This document shows positions 19,920 through 29,457 of a stretch of DNA of 64,000 nucleotides, one piece after another; position 1 is the stretch's first letter; each line of letters opens with the position of its first letter. The notes under the pieces are model-generated. The model saw only the letters and a list, made by a program, of their open reading frames with translations. It was not told the DNA's origin and ran no database searches. The DNA lies in NCBI GenBank assembly GCA_010909725.1, contig JAACMV010000011.1, positions 930,001 to 994,000 of the forward strand, given 5' to 3'. A program made the translations under genes and the position numbers. The DNA is from Picochlorum sp. 'celeri' (Eukaryota; Chlorophyta; Trebouxiophyceae).

Positions 19920-21035
19920 ATGCACTCATCTCCACCACATGGCGTCAACTCGGGCAAACTCTGTGGATTGAATCGATCGAGGGATTATGACCATCGGCAA
20001 ACAACTAAAACCCTTGTAAAAATATCGGTGACCTGTCGGATTTGCAAATCATCACAACATTGCAGTCATTTTTTCGACATGCCACCGCATGTCAATAACC
20101 AAAGTCCCCGTGGAGGACAGGGGGGACGACGGAGTTTGACATCAGTATCTCTATCTATAGGACGTATCATACCAAAAATATTCAGATCATCCGTCAGGCG
20201 ATCGTTGTCCTCCACGGGGACACTCGTCTTTGGGGCAAGTGCCGTGGCTGCAGGTGGTGGACTATCTCTGTTCCGAAACGACCTCTTTCCTGCATCTATA
20301 GAACAATCAACTCGAGTGAGGTCTTCTGGGGGAATGAACAGCAGCAAGTATAATGATAGACGTCATAACTCCCCCGGAGATATGAGAGGAGGCAAGTCGA
20401 ATCAACTCATGACTGTGAGTCAGGGCTTGTTGGGGCTCAACATTCTCATGTATGGGCTTCAGGTTGCGACGCAAGATGCCATCACGGCATGGGGAGCAAA
20501 GGTGAACCAACTCATAGTTGCAGGGCAGTACTGGAGGTTGATAACGCCGGCATTCTTTCACGGAAACCTGATGCATCTGGCTGTAAACTGTTATTCCTTG
20601 TATAATATAGCACCCGCTCTGGAGCGGCTGTGTGGTAGCAAAAGGCTTGTTGTGACATACATGGTGGCTGCTGTGGCTGGAAATATAGCGAGTTTTTATG
20701 GGAGTGCAGCGCCCTCCCTCGGAGCTTCTGGTGCTGTGTTTGGGTTGGGAGGTGCCCTGGCCATGTACTTTTATCAAAATAAATCCCTGTATGGAAAGAG
20801 ATCTGATTACGTCTTGAAGCAGTTATGGCAGACATTGCTGATTAATATGGCATATGGATTCGCAAACCCTAGAATAGATAATTGGGGGCATGCTGGAGGA
20901 TTGGTGGGTGGTGCTGTGGTGGCCTACATGCTTGGACCAACATTAAAGCTGATTGAGACCAAGAGTGGGAAACGGTACCTCACTGATTGTCCTCCAATTC
21001 CACTACTGGCGAATCCACCCGTGCGGATTTCATAA
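19920..21035 (+). CDS. Organellar rhomboid intramembrane protease
   Basis: 371 residues from the ATG at 19920; the ATG at 20079 (318 residues) is an alternative start. The rhomboid core covers ~165-345. Motifs: GQYWRLITPAFFHGNLMHLA (the W-R and H-x-x-x-x-H segment), GASGAVFGLGGAL with the catalytic Ser in GxSG, and DNWGHAGGLVGG with the catalytic His. About six membrane segments can be traced. The long basic Ser/Arg-rich N-terminus suggests a plastid or mitochondrial presequence, as in plant RBL-type organellar rhomboids. It cleaves membrane-spanning substrates; the target is unknown. Confidence 0.9.
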   Translation: MHSSPPHGVNSGKLCGLNRSRDYDHRQTTKTLVKISVTCRICKSSQHCSHFFDMPPHVNNQSPRGGQGGRRSLTSVSLSIGRIIPKIFRSSVRRSLSSTGTLVFGASAVAAGGGLSLFRNDLFPASIEQSTRVRSSGGMNSSKYNDRRHNSPGDMRGGKSNQLMTVSQGLLGLNILMYGLQVATQDAITAWGAKVNQLIVAGQYWRLITPAFFHGNLMHLAVNCYSLYNIAPALERLCGSKRLVVTYMVAAVAGNIASFYGSAAPSLGASGAVFGLGGALAMYFYQNKSLYGKRSDYVLKQLWQTLLINMAYGFANPRIDNWGHAGGLVGGAVVAYMLGPTLKLIETKSGKRYLTDCPPIPLLANPPVRIS

Positions 21036-21098
21036 TAATAAAAGTGTATAGACTTGTGTAATATCTCGAAACGGGTCATCGGTGTAAAAGAGAATAGT

Positions 21099-22887
21099 AT
21101 GGGTGTGGAGACGACGCCAACGTGGACCAAGCTTGGCAACCATGCCAGCGAGATTGCTTCCAAAACGCATCTGAAAACCCTTTTAAACGATGGAGAGAGA
21201 ACAAAGAGTCTAACATATACCCACAATGGGGTGTATATTGATTTCTCAAGGCAAAATGCGACTGTGGAAACGCAATCGGTAGGTTTTCAAAGACTTTATA
21301 CAATGCTGTGGTTTGGTGGGAGGATTACGATGGGGATGTGCTTGTACTGTGTAGATGTTGCTGGATCTGGCGAGGGAATGCAAGGTGGAGGAGAAGATTG
21401 CACGCATGCTTCAGGGAGATCATTTGAACGAGACTGAGGATAGAGCGGTTCTGCACGTTGCTTTACGGGCTCCTCGGGATGCGTCGATGTTTGATAAAGG
21501 AAATAATGTTGTGCCGGGTGTATGGGAGGTTTTGGACAAGATCAAAGAGTTTTCTGCTCGTGTGAGGGAAGGACAGGTGACAGGGGTGACTGGGAAACCT
21601 CTGACTCAATTTGTTGCAATTGGGATTGGTGGGTCGTATCTCGGTCCTGCATTTATTCACAATGCGTTGGAGAATGATCCAGAAGCTCTCAAGAATGCTG
21701 ATGGGAGGACACTGACGTTTTTGGCCAATGTGGATCCTGTAGACTGTGTGAATGCATTGAAGCACTTGGATCCTGAGAGGACTCTTGCTATTATTGTTAG
21801 CAAAACATTTACGACGGCAGAGACAATGCGTAATGCGAGAACTGTAAGGGCTTGGCTAACGAAGAATCTTGGGGATGAGTCGATCGCGAAACATATGGTT
21901 GCTGTGTCAACAAATCTCAAAGGTGTTGAGGAGTTTGGGATTAATCCTGAGAATACATTTGGATTTTGGGACTGGGTAGGAGGGAGATTCTCTGCAGCCT
22001 CCGCTGTTGGAGCATTGCCGTTGTCATTACAGTATGGATTTGATATTTTTGACAAATTCTTGCAAGGTATGAGGGATATTGATGAACACGTGTCCTCCTC
22101 TCCCTTGGAGCAGAATATTCCAGTGTTGATGGGCCTTTATAATGTGTGGAATACTACATTCTTGGGGCATTCAAACTGTGCTATTTTACCGTATGCGCAA
22201 GCTTTGTCACAGTTTCCTGCCCATGTTCAGCAGTTATCGATGGAGAGTAATGGAAAGGGTGTTGCCATGGATGGGTCTCCTCTCCCATACCAGGTTGGTG
22301 AGATTGATTTTGGAGAGGCTGGAACAAACGGGCAGCATTCATTTTATCAGCTTGTGCACCAGGGTCGAGTGGTGCCTGCAGAATTTATAGGAGTTTTGAA
22401 GAGTCAGCAGGATGTGTTTCTGAGCGAGGAGCAATCCTCCAGCCACGAAGAGTTGCTCTGCAACTTTTTTGCCCAGCCAGATGCCCTAGCAACCGGAAAA
22501 AGCGCCGAAGAGCTGCGTGAGGAGGGGGTTCCTGAGGCATTGATTCCTCACAAGACTTTTACAGGTAACAGACCATCAATGTCTCTGGTTCTACCAGCGC
22601 TTGATGCCTTCCGGATTGGACAACTGTTGTCGCTCTATGAGCACAGGATTGCTGTCAGCGGCTTTATCTGGAACATCAACTCGTTCGATCAATGGGGCGT
22701 TGAGCTTGGAAAAGTGCTGGCTGGAAAAGTCAGGAAAGAGCTTGTACGTGCTCGAGGAGAGGGAACGGGTGCTTCTGACGGATTCAATCATAGCACCCGT
22801 GCCATGCTCAACATGTATTTGGAACATGCAGGTGGTGTGACGCCAAAGGAGGGTGACGATATCTTCCCGACGCAATTGCTCCGATAA
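21099..22887 (+). CDS. PGI: Glucose-6-phosphate isomerase, one intron
   Basis: Exons 21099-21278 and 21355-22887 (GTAGGT donor, 76-nt intron) give 570 residues. Exon 1 supplies the normal N-terminus ([29 protein letters not shown]). Key motifs: [23 protein letters not shown] (phosphate loop), [21 protein letters not shown] (PGI signature 1), [31 protein letters not shown] (signature 2 with catalytic Glu), and [13 protein letters not shown] (catalytic Lys region). It interconverts glucose-6-phosphate and fructose-6-phosphate. No clear transit peptide, so probably cytosolic. A partial, decayed copy of its 3' half lies ~1.9 kb downstream. Confidence 0.95.
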
Positions 22888-23015
22888 ATTAATACATAAA
22901 CTATAATCAAGTACTCGATATATATATAAGGCTACGCACGTTTCATTATTCCTGTGCATTGCAATGCATGGCCACATCAGCAGCTATTAAAAAAATGCCA
23001 ATTCTTTCAACCTCA

Positions 23016-24461
23016 TTAGGTATGATCGTGGAGGTGTGATTCGCTTCTTAGAAGGTCGCTCCGACAAATCTCCCTGCTGTCTCCCTTTTCAAAGTTATGA
23101 GCCTTGTCGGATTCAATCCGCTGCAGTTGTCTCATGTTCCCTGCCAAACCCCAACCATCTTTACGGGTTTTATACAAACGCAGGGCGAGGACAACAAAGA
23201 GGCCTAACACAACACCAGCAGCAATTAATACCCATAGTCCATACACTTGCATGAATGTGATTTGTCCAATTTCATCCGAATTAATGCCTTGTTTCAGGCA
23301 AGGGCTATCATCAAGGAGATACGTACTGCCAATTTCAGATATTGTTCCATCTTCAAGAAGTCGTATGATGGAAAGTGAAAAAGCATCTACTATGTCTCCG
23401 TCAGTCCGAGGATTAAATGCTAGACCATAATCATATGGCTCGATGGATTGTGATAACAATGTGAGGGCACAATCTGGCCAGGTTGCAACCAAATACTGCG
23501 CAAGTTCGGCATCAATAAGAAAGCCGGCTAAAACACCCTGCGCAACCAGAGCAGCTTCATCCTTAATATCCTCTCCAGATGCTATCACGGCCTCTACAGT
23601 TTTTAGTCCATACCGGGAGAGAATCCTATCCTGATACACCTCAACTGTCGAGACTGCCAGACCCTGTAGGTCATAAATGGAATTCACATTGCTAAAGCTT
23701 TTGAGCGTCAGGAATGCGGCTAAATTAGCTGTATACGATGCACTTAAAATCAATGCCACAAACGACAGCACAATCACTACGATACGAGCACCAATCATGG
23801 ATACCCCCATTGTTTCCCCTTGGATCATGACCCACAATGTTCTCCACGTGGCCTCTGCATAACCTTTCATTGAATCTCTAAATGATACTCGCCGCTTAAT
23901 ACTAAGCACTTCCAAATAATAGACTATAATGGGAAGAATAATCACTGTCAGTCCGATCGCAAGCCATAGCTTCCACGTGAATGGCTTGGTCCAAGCCCAA
24001 CCATCTGTTGACTTTGGCGACGATTTTGTAATTATTCCAATCGAACCAGACCAGTACGGATATGCCCACACCACCCCAGCTGCCGTTCTCTCTGATGAAA
24101 TAGTTGTAGAAGCAATGAATGCATCGCACACACCATCAGCTGGCAATATCTTTTCTTCAAGTGTTGTCGGCGTGTCTGTATCAACACAGACAAACTTGTA
24201 GTCCACCCCCTCAACCCATCCCAGACCTTCTTTCGCAGCCTCTCGGAATGCGGCAATGCTTAATCCAGAGAAAGAACTGGAGGCATTCGAGTTCAGACTA
24301 CATTGTGCCATGGGTTCCAAAGGAATCGTGCACACTATAAAAGCAGTGGACGATGTCACATTCCCAGCCACTGCTGTTACGTTACCATTGGCTGTGGTTT
24401 CTTGTCCCCAAACTGCGACTCCTAAGGCTATTATCACTATGGAAAGTTGAATCAATTTCAT
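23016..24461 (-). CDS. Minimal ionotropic glutamate-receptor-like channel
   Basis: 481 residues, intron-free. Signal peptide (~1-19), then a short first ligand-binding lobe (~65-150), membrane segment M1 (LWLAIGLTVIILPIIVYYL), a pore-loop region (AEATWRTLWVMIQGE), M3 with the hallmark SYTANLAAFLTLKS, the second ligand lobe (~260-395), and M4 (YGLWVLIAAGVVLGLFVVLAL). The long amino-terminal domain of plant GLRs and animal iGluRs is absent. The ligand is unknown; the lobes are short and the Arg that binds the alpha-carboxylate is not confidently placed. The N-terminal ~25 residues after the signal are Asn/Thr/Val-rich with many sequons. A 9-bp perfect hairpin sits 10 nt upstream of the ATG. Confidence 0.85.
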   Translation of the reverse strand: MKLIQLSIVIIALGVAVWGQETTANGNVTAVAGNVTSSTAFIVCTIPLEPMAQCSLNSNASSSFSGLSIAAFREAAKEGLGWVEGVDYKFVCVDTDTPTTLEEKILPADGVCDAFIASTTISSERTAAGVVWAYPYWSGSIGIITKSSPKSTDGWAWTKPFTWKLWLAIGLTVIILPIIVYYLEVLSIKRRVSFRDSMKGYAEATWRTLWVMIQGETMGVSMIGARIVVIVLSFVALILSASYTANLAAFLTLKSFSNVNSIYDLQGLAVSTVEVYQDRILSRYGLKTVEAVIASGEDIKDEAALVAQGVLAGFLIDAELAQYLVATWPDCALTLLSQSIEPYDYGLAFNPRTDGDIVDAFSLSIIRLLEDGTISEIGSTYLLDDSPCLKQGINSDEIGQITFMQVYGLWVLIAAGVVLGLFVVLALRLYKTRKDGWGLAGNMRQLQRIESDKAHNFEKGDSREICRSDLLRSESHLHDHT

Positions 24462-24471
24462 TGTATGCTGA

Positions 24472-24713
24472 CCTTTCTATCGCAGAATAGAAAGGAGTGA
24501 ACGTTTACGTCTACTACTGGCCGCGGTTGAGCAGCGTGAACGGTCGATATACCACTGCTCTTTTCAGCACTGAAAACATGTGCAAAATAGGCCAAAAATA
24601 CAAAAGATGACCAATGCTGCTTTTTCGAAGAGCGAGCTTGTCAGGCTCAGATGTACTTGAAGCGATGACTAACCTCACGATATCGACAATGTCGGATGCA
24701 TCCGGTTGACCGG
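24472..24713. repeat. Series of perfect inverted repeats upstream of the GLR start
   Basis: CCTTTCTAT/ATAGAAAGG at 24472-24495 (6-nt loop); GAGCAG/CTGCTC at about 24529-24560; TTTTCAG-CA-CTGAAAA at 24561-24576; CCGGT-TG-ACCGG at 24702-24713. No gene is seen in 24462-24728. On the minus strand this is the 5' flank of the receptor gene; on the plus strand it directly precedes the isomerase-derived fragment. Confidence 0.75.
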
Positions 24714-24728
24714 TGTGGTTATTGGTAT

Positions 24729-25117
24729 GAGGGATATTGATGGTGAACAAGTGTCATCCCCTCCCTTGGAGCAGAATATATTCCTGTGTTGATGGGCCTT
24801 TATACTGTGTGGAATACTACATTCTTGGGGCATTCAAACTGGGCTATTTTTTACTGTATGCGCAAGCTTTGTCACAGCTTCCTGTTCAGCAGTTATTGAT
24901 GGAGAGTAGTGGAAAGGGTGTTGCCATGGATGGGTCTCCTCTCCCATACCAGGCTCCGGTGAGATTTTGGAGAGGCTGGAATTGTATGCCTCTAACGGAT
25001 TCAATCACAGCACCATATGGACCATGCATGGTCAATAAAATGTATGTGGAACATGCAAGTGGTGTGACTACTCCCAAGGATGATGATGGTATCTTCATCA
25101 CGCAATTGCTCCAATAA
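24729..25117 (+). pseudogene. Decayed partial duplicate of the glucose-6-phosphate isomerase gene
   Basis: The stretch 24729-24980 is nearly identical to 22074-22323 of the isomerase gene (for example the shared run around TTCTTGGGGCATTCAAACT and the codons for [17 protein letters not shown]). It then jumps to sequence matching 22770-22887 (ACGGATTCAATCA, then the codons ending QLLQ). About 450 nt of the parent are missing, including the second isomerase signature and the catalytic region. Small indels shift the frame, and no first half or start is present. Similarity continues past the stop (GTACTCGA), which argues for DNA-level duplication rather than a cDNA copy. Confidence 0.88.
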
Positions 25118-25162
25118 TATAAATAGATACAATATATGTACTCGAATATTCTTGCATACCAT

Positions 25163-26029
25163 TTATGCGTACATGAGATTGAATAACAAGAGTGCCATGC
25201 ACACAAGCATCATTCTTGGTGATGTAGCTGCTGAAGCAGTCTCAGGTGGTCCTCTGTGCATCACAGACTCCTGATCGGTCTTCATGTGGGCAAACTCGGG
25301 AATATCTGCCCATTGAATGGCAACAAAAAGAGAGGCACTCGGAGTCAATACCGGGACTTGAGCCACTTTGCCAGGATCTGCCAGATCCACACATAGGTCC
25401 ACAATAAGATATGCATCTCCTCCTTCTGGCCCTAATGCAAAGCTTGGTGGCATCCACGTTCCTCCTGACGTCTCCTCAGCCAATAGTATACGATTCACAC
25501 ATGGTAAAGAGGTGGTCTGTGGGGATACTAGAGAGGAAACGGTGCCTTTTGTGCTGTTGACCGCCTGATAAAAAGCTCCTCCAGATCCATCCACCGGGAC
25601 AATGCCAGAAAGAAATGATTGCCCACCATATGCAGACGCAAAATCTGTTGCTCTCCCACTCGTGTTTACTCCAACTTCTGCACTCCTCCAAGCAGGGCTA
25701 AACGTGAGGGGATCGTGTATATTCTGGGCTGCCTGTGCTGGGCTCTGCTGCATGTCAGACTGTGCAAGTGCAACATTGATTGCATTGGTAAGGGATTGAT
25801 GCGCCTTATAGAATCCCTGAAGATCCGTATTAGGATCAGGAATTTGAAATTGGCCATTAGCATTCCTCAGGGAAGGAATCAAGTTCATCAACCCTTCAGG
25901 AGAGCAGAAAGAGCTCCCTGCGTCTGGGTCAGTGTCCTGCTGCAATGGTCTACGGGAGAGGCAAGCTGGCACCGACAACACCAGAGCCAAAACAACAATC
26001 CACATCAATCGTACACTATACATAACCAT
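25163..26029 (-). CDS. Secreted protein with GPI-anchor-like C-terminus, unknown family
   Basis: 288 residues. The N-terminus is a signal peptide (MVMYSVRLMWIVVLALVLSV...ACLS) followed by RRPLQQD, a possible processing site. The C-terminus has a small-residue region and a hydrophobic tail (MMLVCMALLLFNLMYA), the pattern of a GPI-anchor signal. The middle contains four scattered Cys and sequons NTS and NST. No recognised domain. A surface location is inferred from the two terminal signals. The stop lies ~45 nt beyond the isomerase-derived fragment on the other strand. Confidence 0.7.
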   Translation of the reverse strand: MVMYSVRLMWIVVLALVLSVPACLSRRPLQQDTDPDAGSSFCSPEGLMNLIPSLRNANGQFQIPDPNTDLQGFYKAHQSLTNAINVALAQSDMQQSPAQAAQNIHDPLTFSPAWRSAEVGVNTSGRATDFASAYGGQSFLSGIVPVDGSGGAFYQAVNSTKGTVSSLVSPQTTSLPCVNRILLAEETSGGTWMPPSFALGPEGGDAYLIVDLCVDLADPGKVAQVPVLTPSASLFVAIQWADIPEFAHMKTDQESVMHRGPPETASAATSPRMMLVCMALLLFNLMYA

Positions 26030-26418
26030 GTATTCCTTCTCTGTATAAAGATGGAATTCTCCAAGGGTTTCGGAACAATCTCGTACTCTGTGTCACCTCA
26101 GTGTTAAATACCTGCGGGTGTTTTTCGATTTTGAGCTTTTGATCAATCTGATAGCTTATCAAAACAACAGAAGTGACCCAAACTTTTGATGAACTCTGTG
26201 ATTGGAAACATGTGTGACTCATAAACCGAGTGGAGTTTTCTGACTGCAAGTCGGTTTCCCGCGGCACTTGCCGGTTTGCACTTGCATCGATGACCTCGGC
26301 CGAGGGAGATGGATCCACGTAGACGTGAACCTGCGCCTCGTCAGCATGCAGACCCAAAAGAAATAATCTTTTCCATGTATAATTTCGGATATAGAATATT
26401 ACGAAACAAATAAAGACA
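26030..26418. other. Divergent intergenic region with palindromes
   Basis: Between divergent starts at 26029 (-) and 26419 (+). It holds a perfect 12-nt palindrome CCTCGGCCGAGG at 26294-26305 and CACGT-AG-ACGTG at 26316-26327, plus a looser pair AAACCGA/TCGGTTT near 26226-26270. No coding signal. Confidence 0.5.
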
Positions 26419-27016
26419 ATGGGTGAGAATACAGAATATCTTCCTGTAGCAAATAGTCCGCGAACACCCCTGACACCGCGGTCTCTGAGGAGTAGATACT
26501 CACTCTGGTTGTCCATAGGAGCCTTTATCTTGGCAACATGTGCATTAGTAGGAACCATATGTCGTATGCATATGGATATCAAGAAACCCAACGCCATCGA
26601 GGACCCATTCTACAAGAGCGATGTTAGATCGTTTTTAACGGTTGGTAGAGGACGACCCAGGTATGTGCTTCCATTGGGCTCTATATGCGGATTTTATTCT
26701 ATAGAATATCAATCAAAGTACAATATCATCAACGTATGTTACTCGGAGTGAGACTGACCGACAACCTGGGTGCACGCGCGTTTGCAGACCGTTGCTTATT
26801 GCGGAGGAGGACTTGTCAGTGGAGGATTTGGCAGTTATTTACGGAGATCGCTTGGAAGATAGACAGGATTTATTGACGCGGTTGCAAAATACCGCGTCTC
26901 GTCGATTCGAAGGATTTATGGAGAGTTGGTCAAAGCATCATGGTAAGGACACACAGCATGGTGCTGCAGAGAAGGAGAAGAGGAAGAAGAAGCACGATGA
27001 TATCCAGCATTCGTAA
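26419..27016 (+). CDS. Small single-pass membrane protein, one intron
   Basis: Exons 26419-26660 and 26788-27016 (GTATGT donor, CAG acceptor, 127-nt intron) give 156 residues. The N-terminal ~30 residues are Pro/Thr/Arg-rich (TPLTPRSLRSRYS), then one membrane segment at ~30-50 (LWLSIGAFILATCALVGTI). The C-terminal part is acidic then strongly basic (EEDLSVEDLAVIYGDRLEDR, EKEKRKKKHDD). No family recognised. The splice joins the two open frames exactly, which supports a real gene. Converges on the TAT-SF1-like gene (53-nt gap). Confidence 0.68.
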
Positions 27017-27069
27017 CATGCCATGATGTATCAGAAAAATGAATGTAATAGTATTGTCTAGGACGAGCG

Positions 27070-28444
27070 TCATGATTCCAATTCTGCCGCGTATCTCTCT
27101 AACCGAGCTTGCTGCTCCTCTTCTGTTTCCTCCAGAGCATGCTGTTTGACCAAAAAGTCTGTGATACCGTCCCACGCCTCTGCGGTGATCTGTCTCCCTC
27201 CAAACCATCTTCCATGCATTGTTTTAATACATGACTTGCAATCATCGGGATTCTTATATTTCACGACAATAACTCCCTCTGGGTTTGTATGAAACACGCG
27301 TACTTTATCAACAGGACCAATTCTGTTGCACTCATCCCTCACATCCTCTTGCAATTCATGCTTCAAATCCGCATTCTCAGCCATCTCATCCAATGTGAAC
27401 ATGTTTTTCAAAACCACAGTCACCAACTCTGGCTTTATTTTATCATCAAAGCCTTTCCACCCGAGCGCCTTTCTCTCCTGCATCTCTGCAATCTGCTTCT
27501 TCCTCTTCTTGGACACTGCATCCTTCTTCACGAACGTATTTCCCTTTTGCTCAAACTTGGCCTCGCTAATGCTCATAGTTGTATCCAAACCATATCGCAA
27601 CGGTGTACCATCCAATATATCAATGGCCAACTGGACACTAGGAGCCTTGAGATATGTCACCAACCCATCCCCTTTGAGCACATCATCGCGCTCTTTATCT
27701 CTATACAGCTTTATCCGAGGCCCATTTGTCTCGGGATCTATTTTAATCACTCCACATTTGCTAAACACCTGTTCCATCTCCTGAACAGTAACATCCTGAG
27801 GAAGCCCTTGAACATACACGCTTGTATTCTTCTTGGCATCAAACCATTGTTCATTCCTGGCCCTTGCTTGCTTCCCCTTCTCCGATCGCTCTTGCGCTGC
27901 GAGCAACGCAGCTTTCCGTCGTATCACATCTTCGTTACCGTCATCTGATGGACCCACCCCTCCATCAGGATACACCATATCATTCACAGAATACCCCATG
28001 TTCTTGTCCGTCTCCTCCTCCTGCATATCAGAAGGAATGTATTTGCCAGCAGCAGCATCCCACTCATATCGAGTTCCATCGTCATCTACAAACGCTTCAT
28101 GCTCGTCTCCTTCTTCTTTTCCGGTCGTCCCAGCATGTACATGGGCACCAGCATCTATAATCTCGGGAACAGCAGAGACTGGCTTCCACTCCTGCCCAAA
28201 CTCCCGTCTCCATACGAGGGCACGAGCATTCCCAGATGGGCCTAAAAGAATTTCTATAGTCACAAATGGTAGTAGTAATAGTATCAGATCAATCGCAATG
28301 AAAGAACTCGTGTGTCATTATAATTGTTGAATACAAGTCTTTCTTGGCAACGACACACATACCTCGAATAGATGCAGCAGTCACAGGCCCCTGAGGCGTA
28401 TTATCTTTATCTACGTAATACCAACAACGCTGTTCTTCCTGCAT
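27070..28444 (-). CDS. TAT-SF1/CUS2-like U2 snRNP-associated protein, one intron
   Basis: Exons 28444-28363 and 28241-27070 (GTATGT donor, TTTTAG acceptor, 121-nt intron) give 417 residues. Exon 1 plus the start of exon 2 form a small GYF-like module (CWYYVDKDNTPQGPV, then ALVWRREFGQEWKPVS). RRM1 at ~150-250 starts TSVYVQGLPQDVTVQEM; RRM2 at ~295-380 starts TVVLKNMFTLDEM and is of the UHM type (GVIVVKYKNPDDCKSCI). HTATSF1 and Cus2 bind SF3B1 and the U2 snRNA and assist U2 snRNP assembly. The coding start at 28444 is inferred from the perfect join; the second exon alone lacks a credible ATG context. Confidence 0.85.
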
Positions 28445-28662
28445 TGTTCAGTGCTTCCTACAGAACCAACATGTCACATGTGAACGCCTGTCTCAGACAG
28501 CTGCTACACTGTTCATTTGAGATACGCACCCAACAATTCTTCTACTACTTTTGATCAATCATGATAATATTTATGGAATGGATTCATTCAATCGCGCGTA
28601 TCTATGCTCATTCTCCAATGGCATCTCTGCCAGGCTGGCATTGGTATTCTTTATGGTGTATT

Positions 28663-29457
28663 TTAAAAAGCACGCATGATGCGCTTGATTGCACGACGCA
28701 CGCGTCCATGAGGTATCGGTTTTGAAAAAGGTTCGTACTGCTCGACTCGAGGATTCAAATACCCCGGCTGCCATGGCATATCCGACATGCCATGGACTCG
28801 CTCATACACCTGCCCAGTTTCCCTGTGCCTCCACGTCATGGTCACAGAGTAGGTGCCACGATGCTTCAGAAACATATCACATATTCGACATGACAATCCA
28901 TATGGTCTATAAAAGTCTCCCTGTGGTCCCGCATATTTCAAGACGCGCGAGGTGACGTCCTCCTCCGTGCCCATTGACCACCCATAGACTCTGCGCAACA
29001 CAGCCTTCTGAAGTGTCACAGTCCCAGCCATGCCCGTGGAATGAAACACAGTATCGAGTGACGACAGCAACGATTTGTTATATCCTTCCATGAGCGCATC
29101 GCCGCGCAACACGATTCGATACTTTTTACCCCGAAACTTGTACCGAACTTCCGTGCTGCTGGTTCTGCCGCCCCTGTCCAAAAGCTTGCACAGCAGCCCT
29201 GTAAAAGAACTCGCCTTCTCCTTCCATTGCTGCGTGCAATCACGGACGAAACCAAACCTTGTTCTCATGCATATTTTATACAGGTATAGATCAGTATATC
29301 CCGGGCATCTATACAATATTCGCGGTGGCTTTCTCATGATACCCCTCAGGAGAGGAAGGTTCCCTTGCATGCTTTGGCGCAGCACGCCTTGAGACTGTTG
29401 CAGAACGACAAGCACATGCTGCAGCAATTGCTGCAGCCAATACATCCGAAGCAGCAT
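28663..29457 (-). CDS. Orphan basic protein of unknown family
   Basis: Up to 264 residues. The reliable part begins at about residue 45 (MRKPPRILYRC); the first 40 residues are Leu/Gln-rich and may not be translated in this frame. Recognisable blocks are RYKFRGKKYRIVLRGD, LKYAGPQGDFYRPYG and a basic C-terminus (RVRRAIKRIMR). The block KYAGP-x-GDFY reminds me of uncharacterised proteins of large algal DNA viruses, but I cannot confirm this from memory. Another frame across 29360-29455 encodes 11 Cys in 31 codons. Start and splicing are uncertain. Confidence 0.5.
   Translation of the reverse strand: MLLRMYWLQQLLQHVLVVLQQSQGVLRQSMQGNLPLLRGIMRKPPRILYRCPGYTDLYLYKICMRTRFGFVRDCTQQWKEKASSFTGLLCKLLDRGGRTSSTEVRYKFRGKKYRIVLRGDALMEGYNKSLLSSLDTVFHSTGMAGTVTLQKAVLRRVYGWSMGTEEDVTSRVLKYAGPQGDFYRPYGLSCRICDMFLKHRGTYSVTMTWRHRETGQVYERVHGMSDMPWQPGYLNPRVEQYEPFSKPIPHGRVRRAIKRIMRAF

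Noticed and set aside
24737..25117. A 126-residue functional short isomerase
   Set aside because: It lacks the N-terminal half, the second signature and the catalytic Glu region, and mixes frames relative to the parent; better read as a pseudogene.
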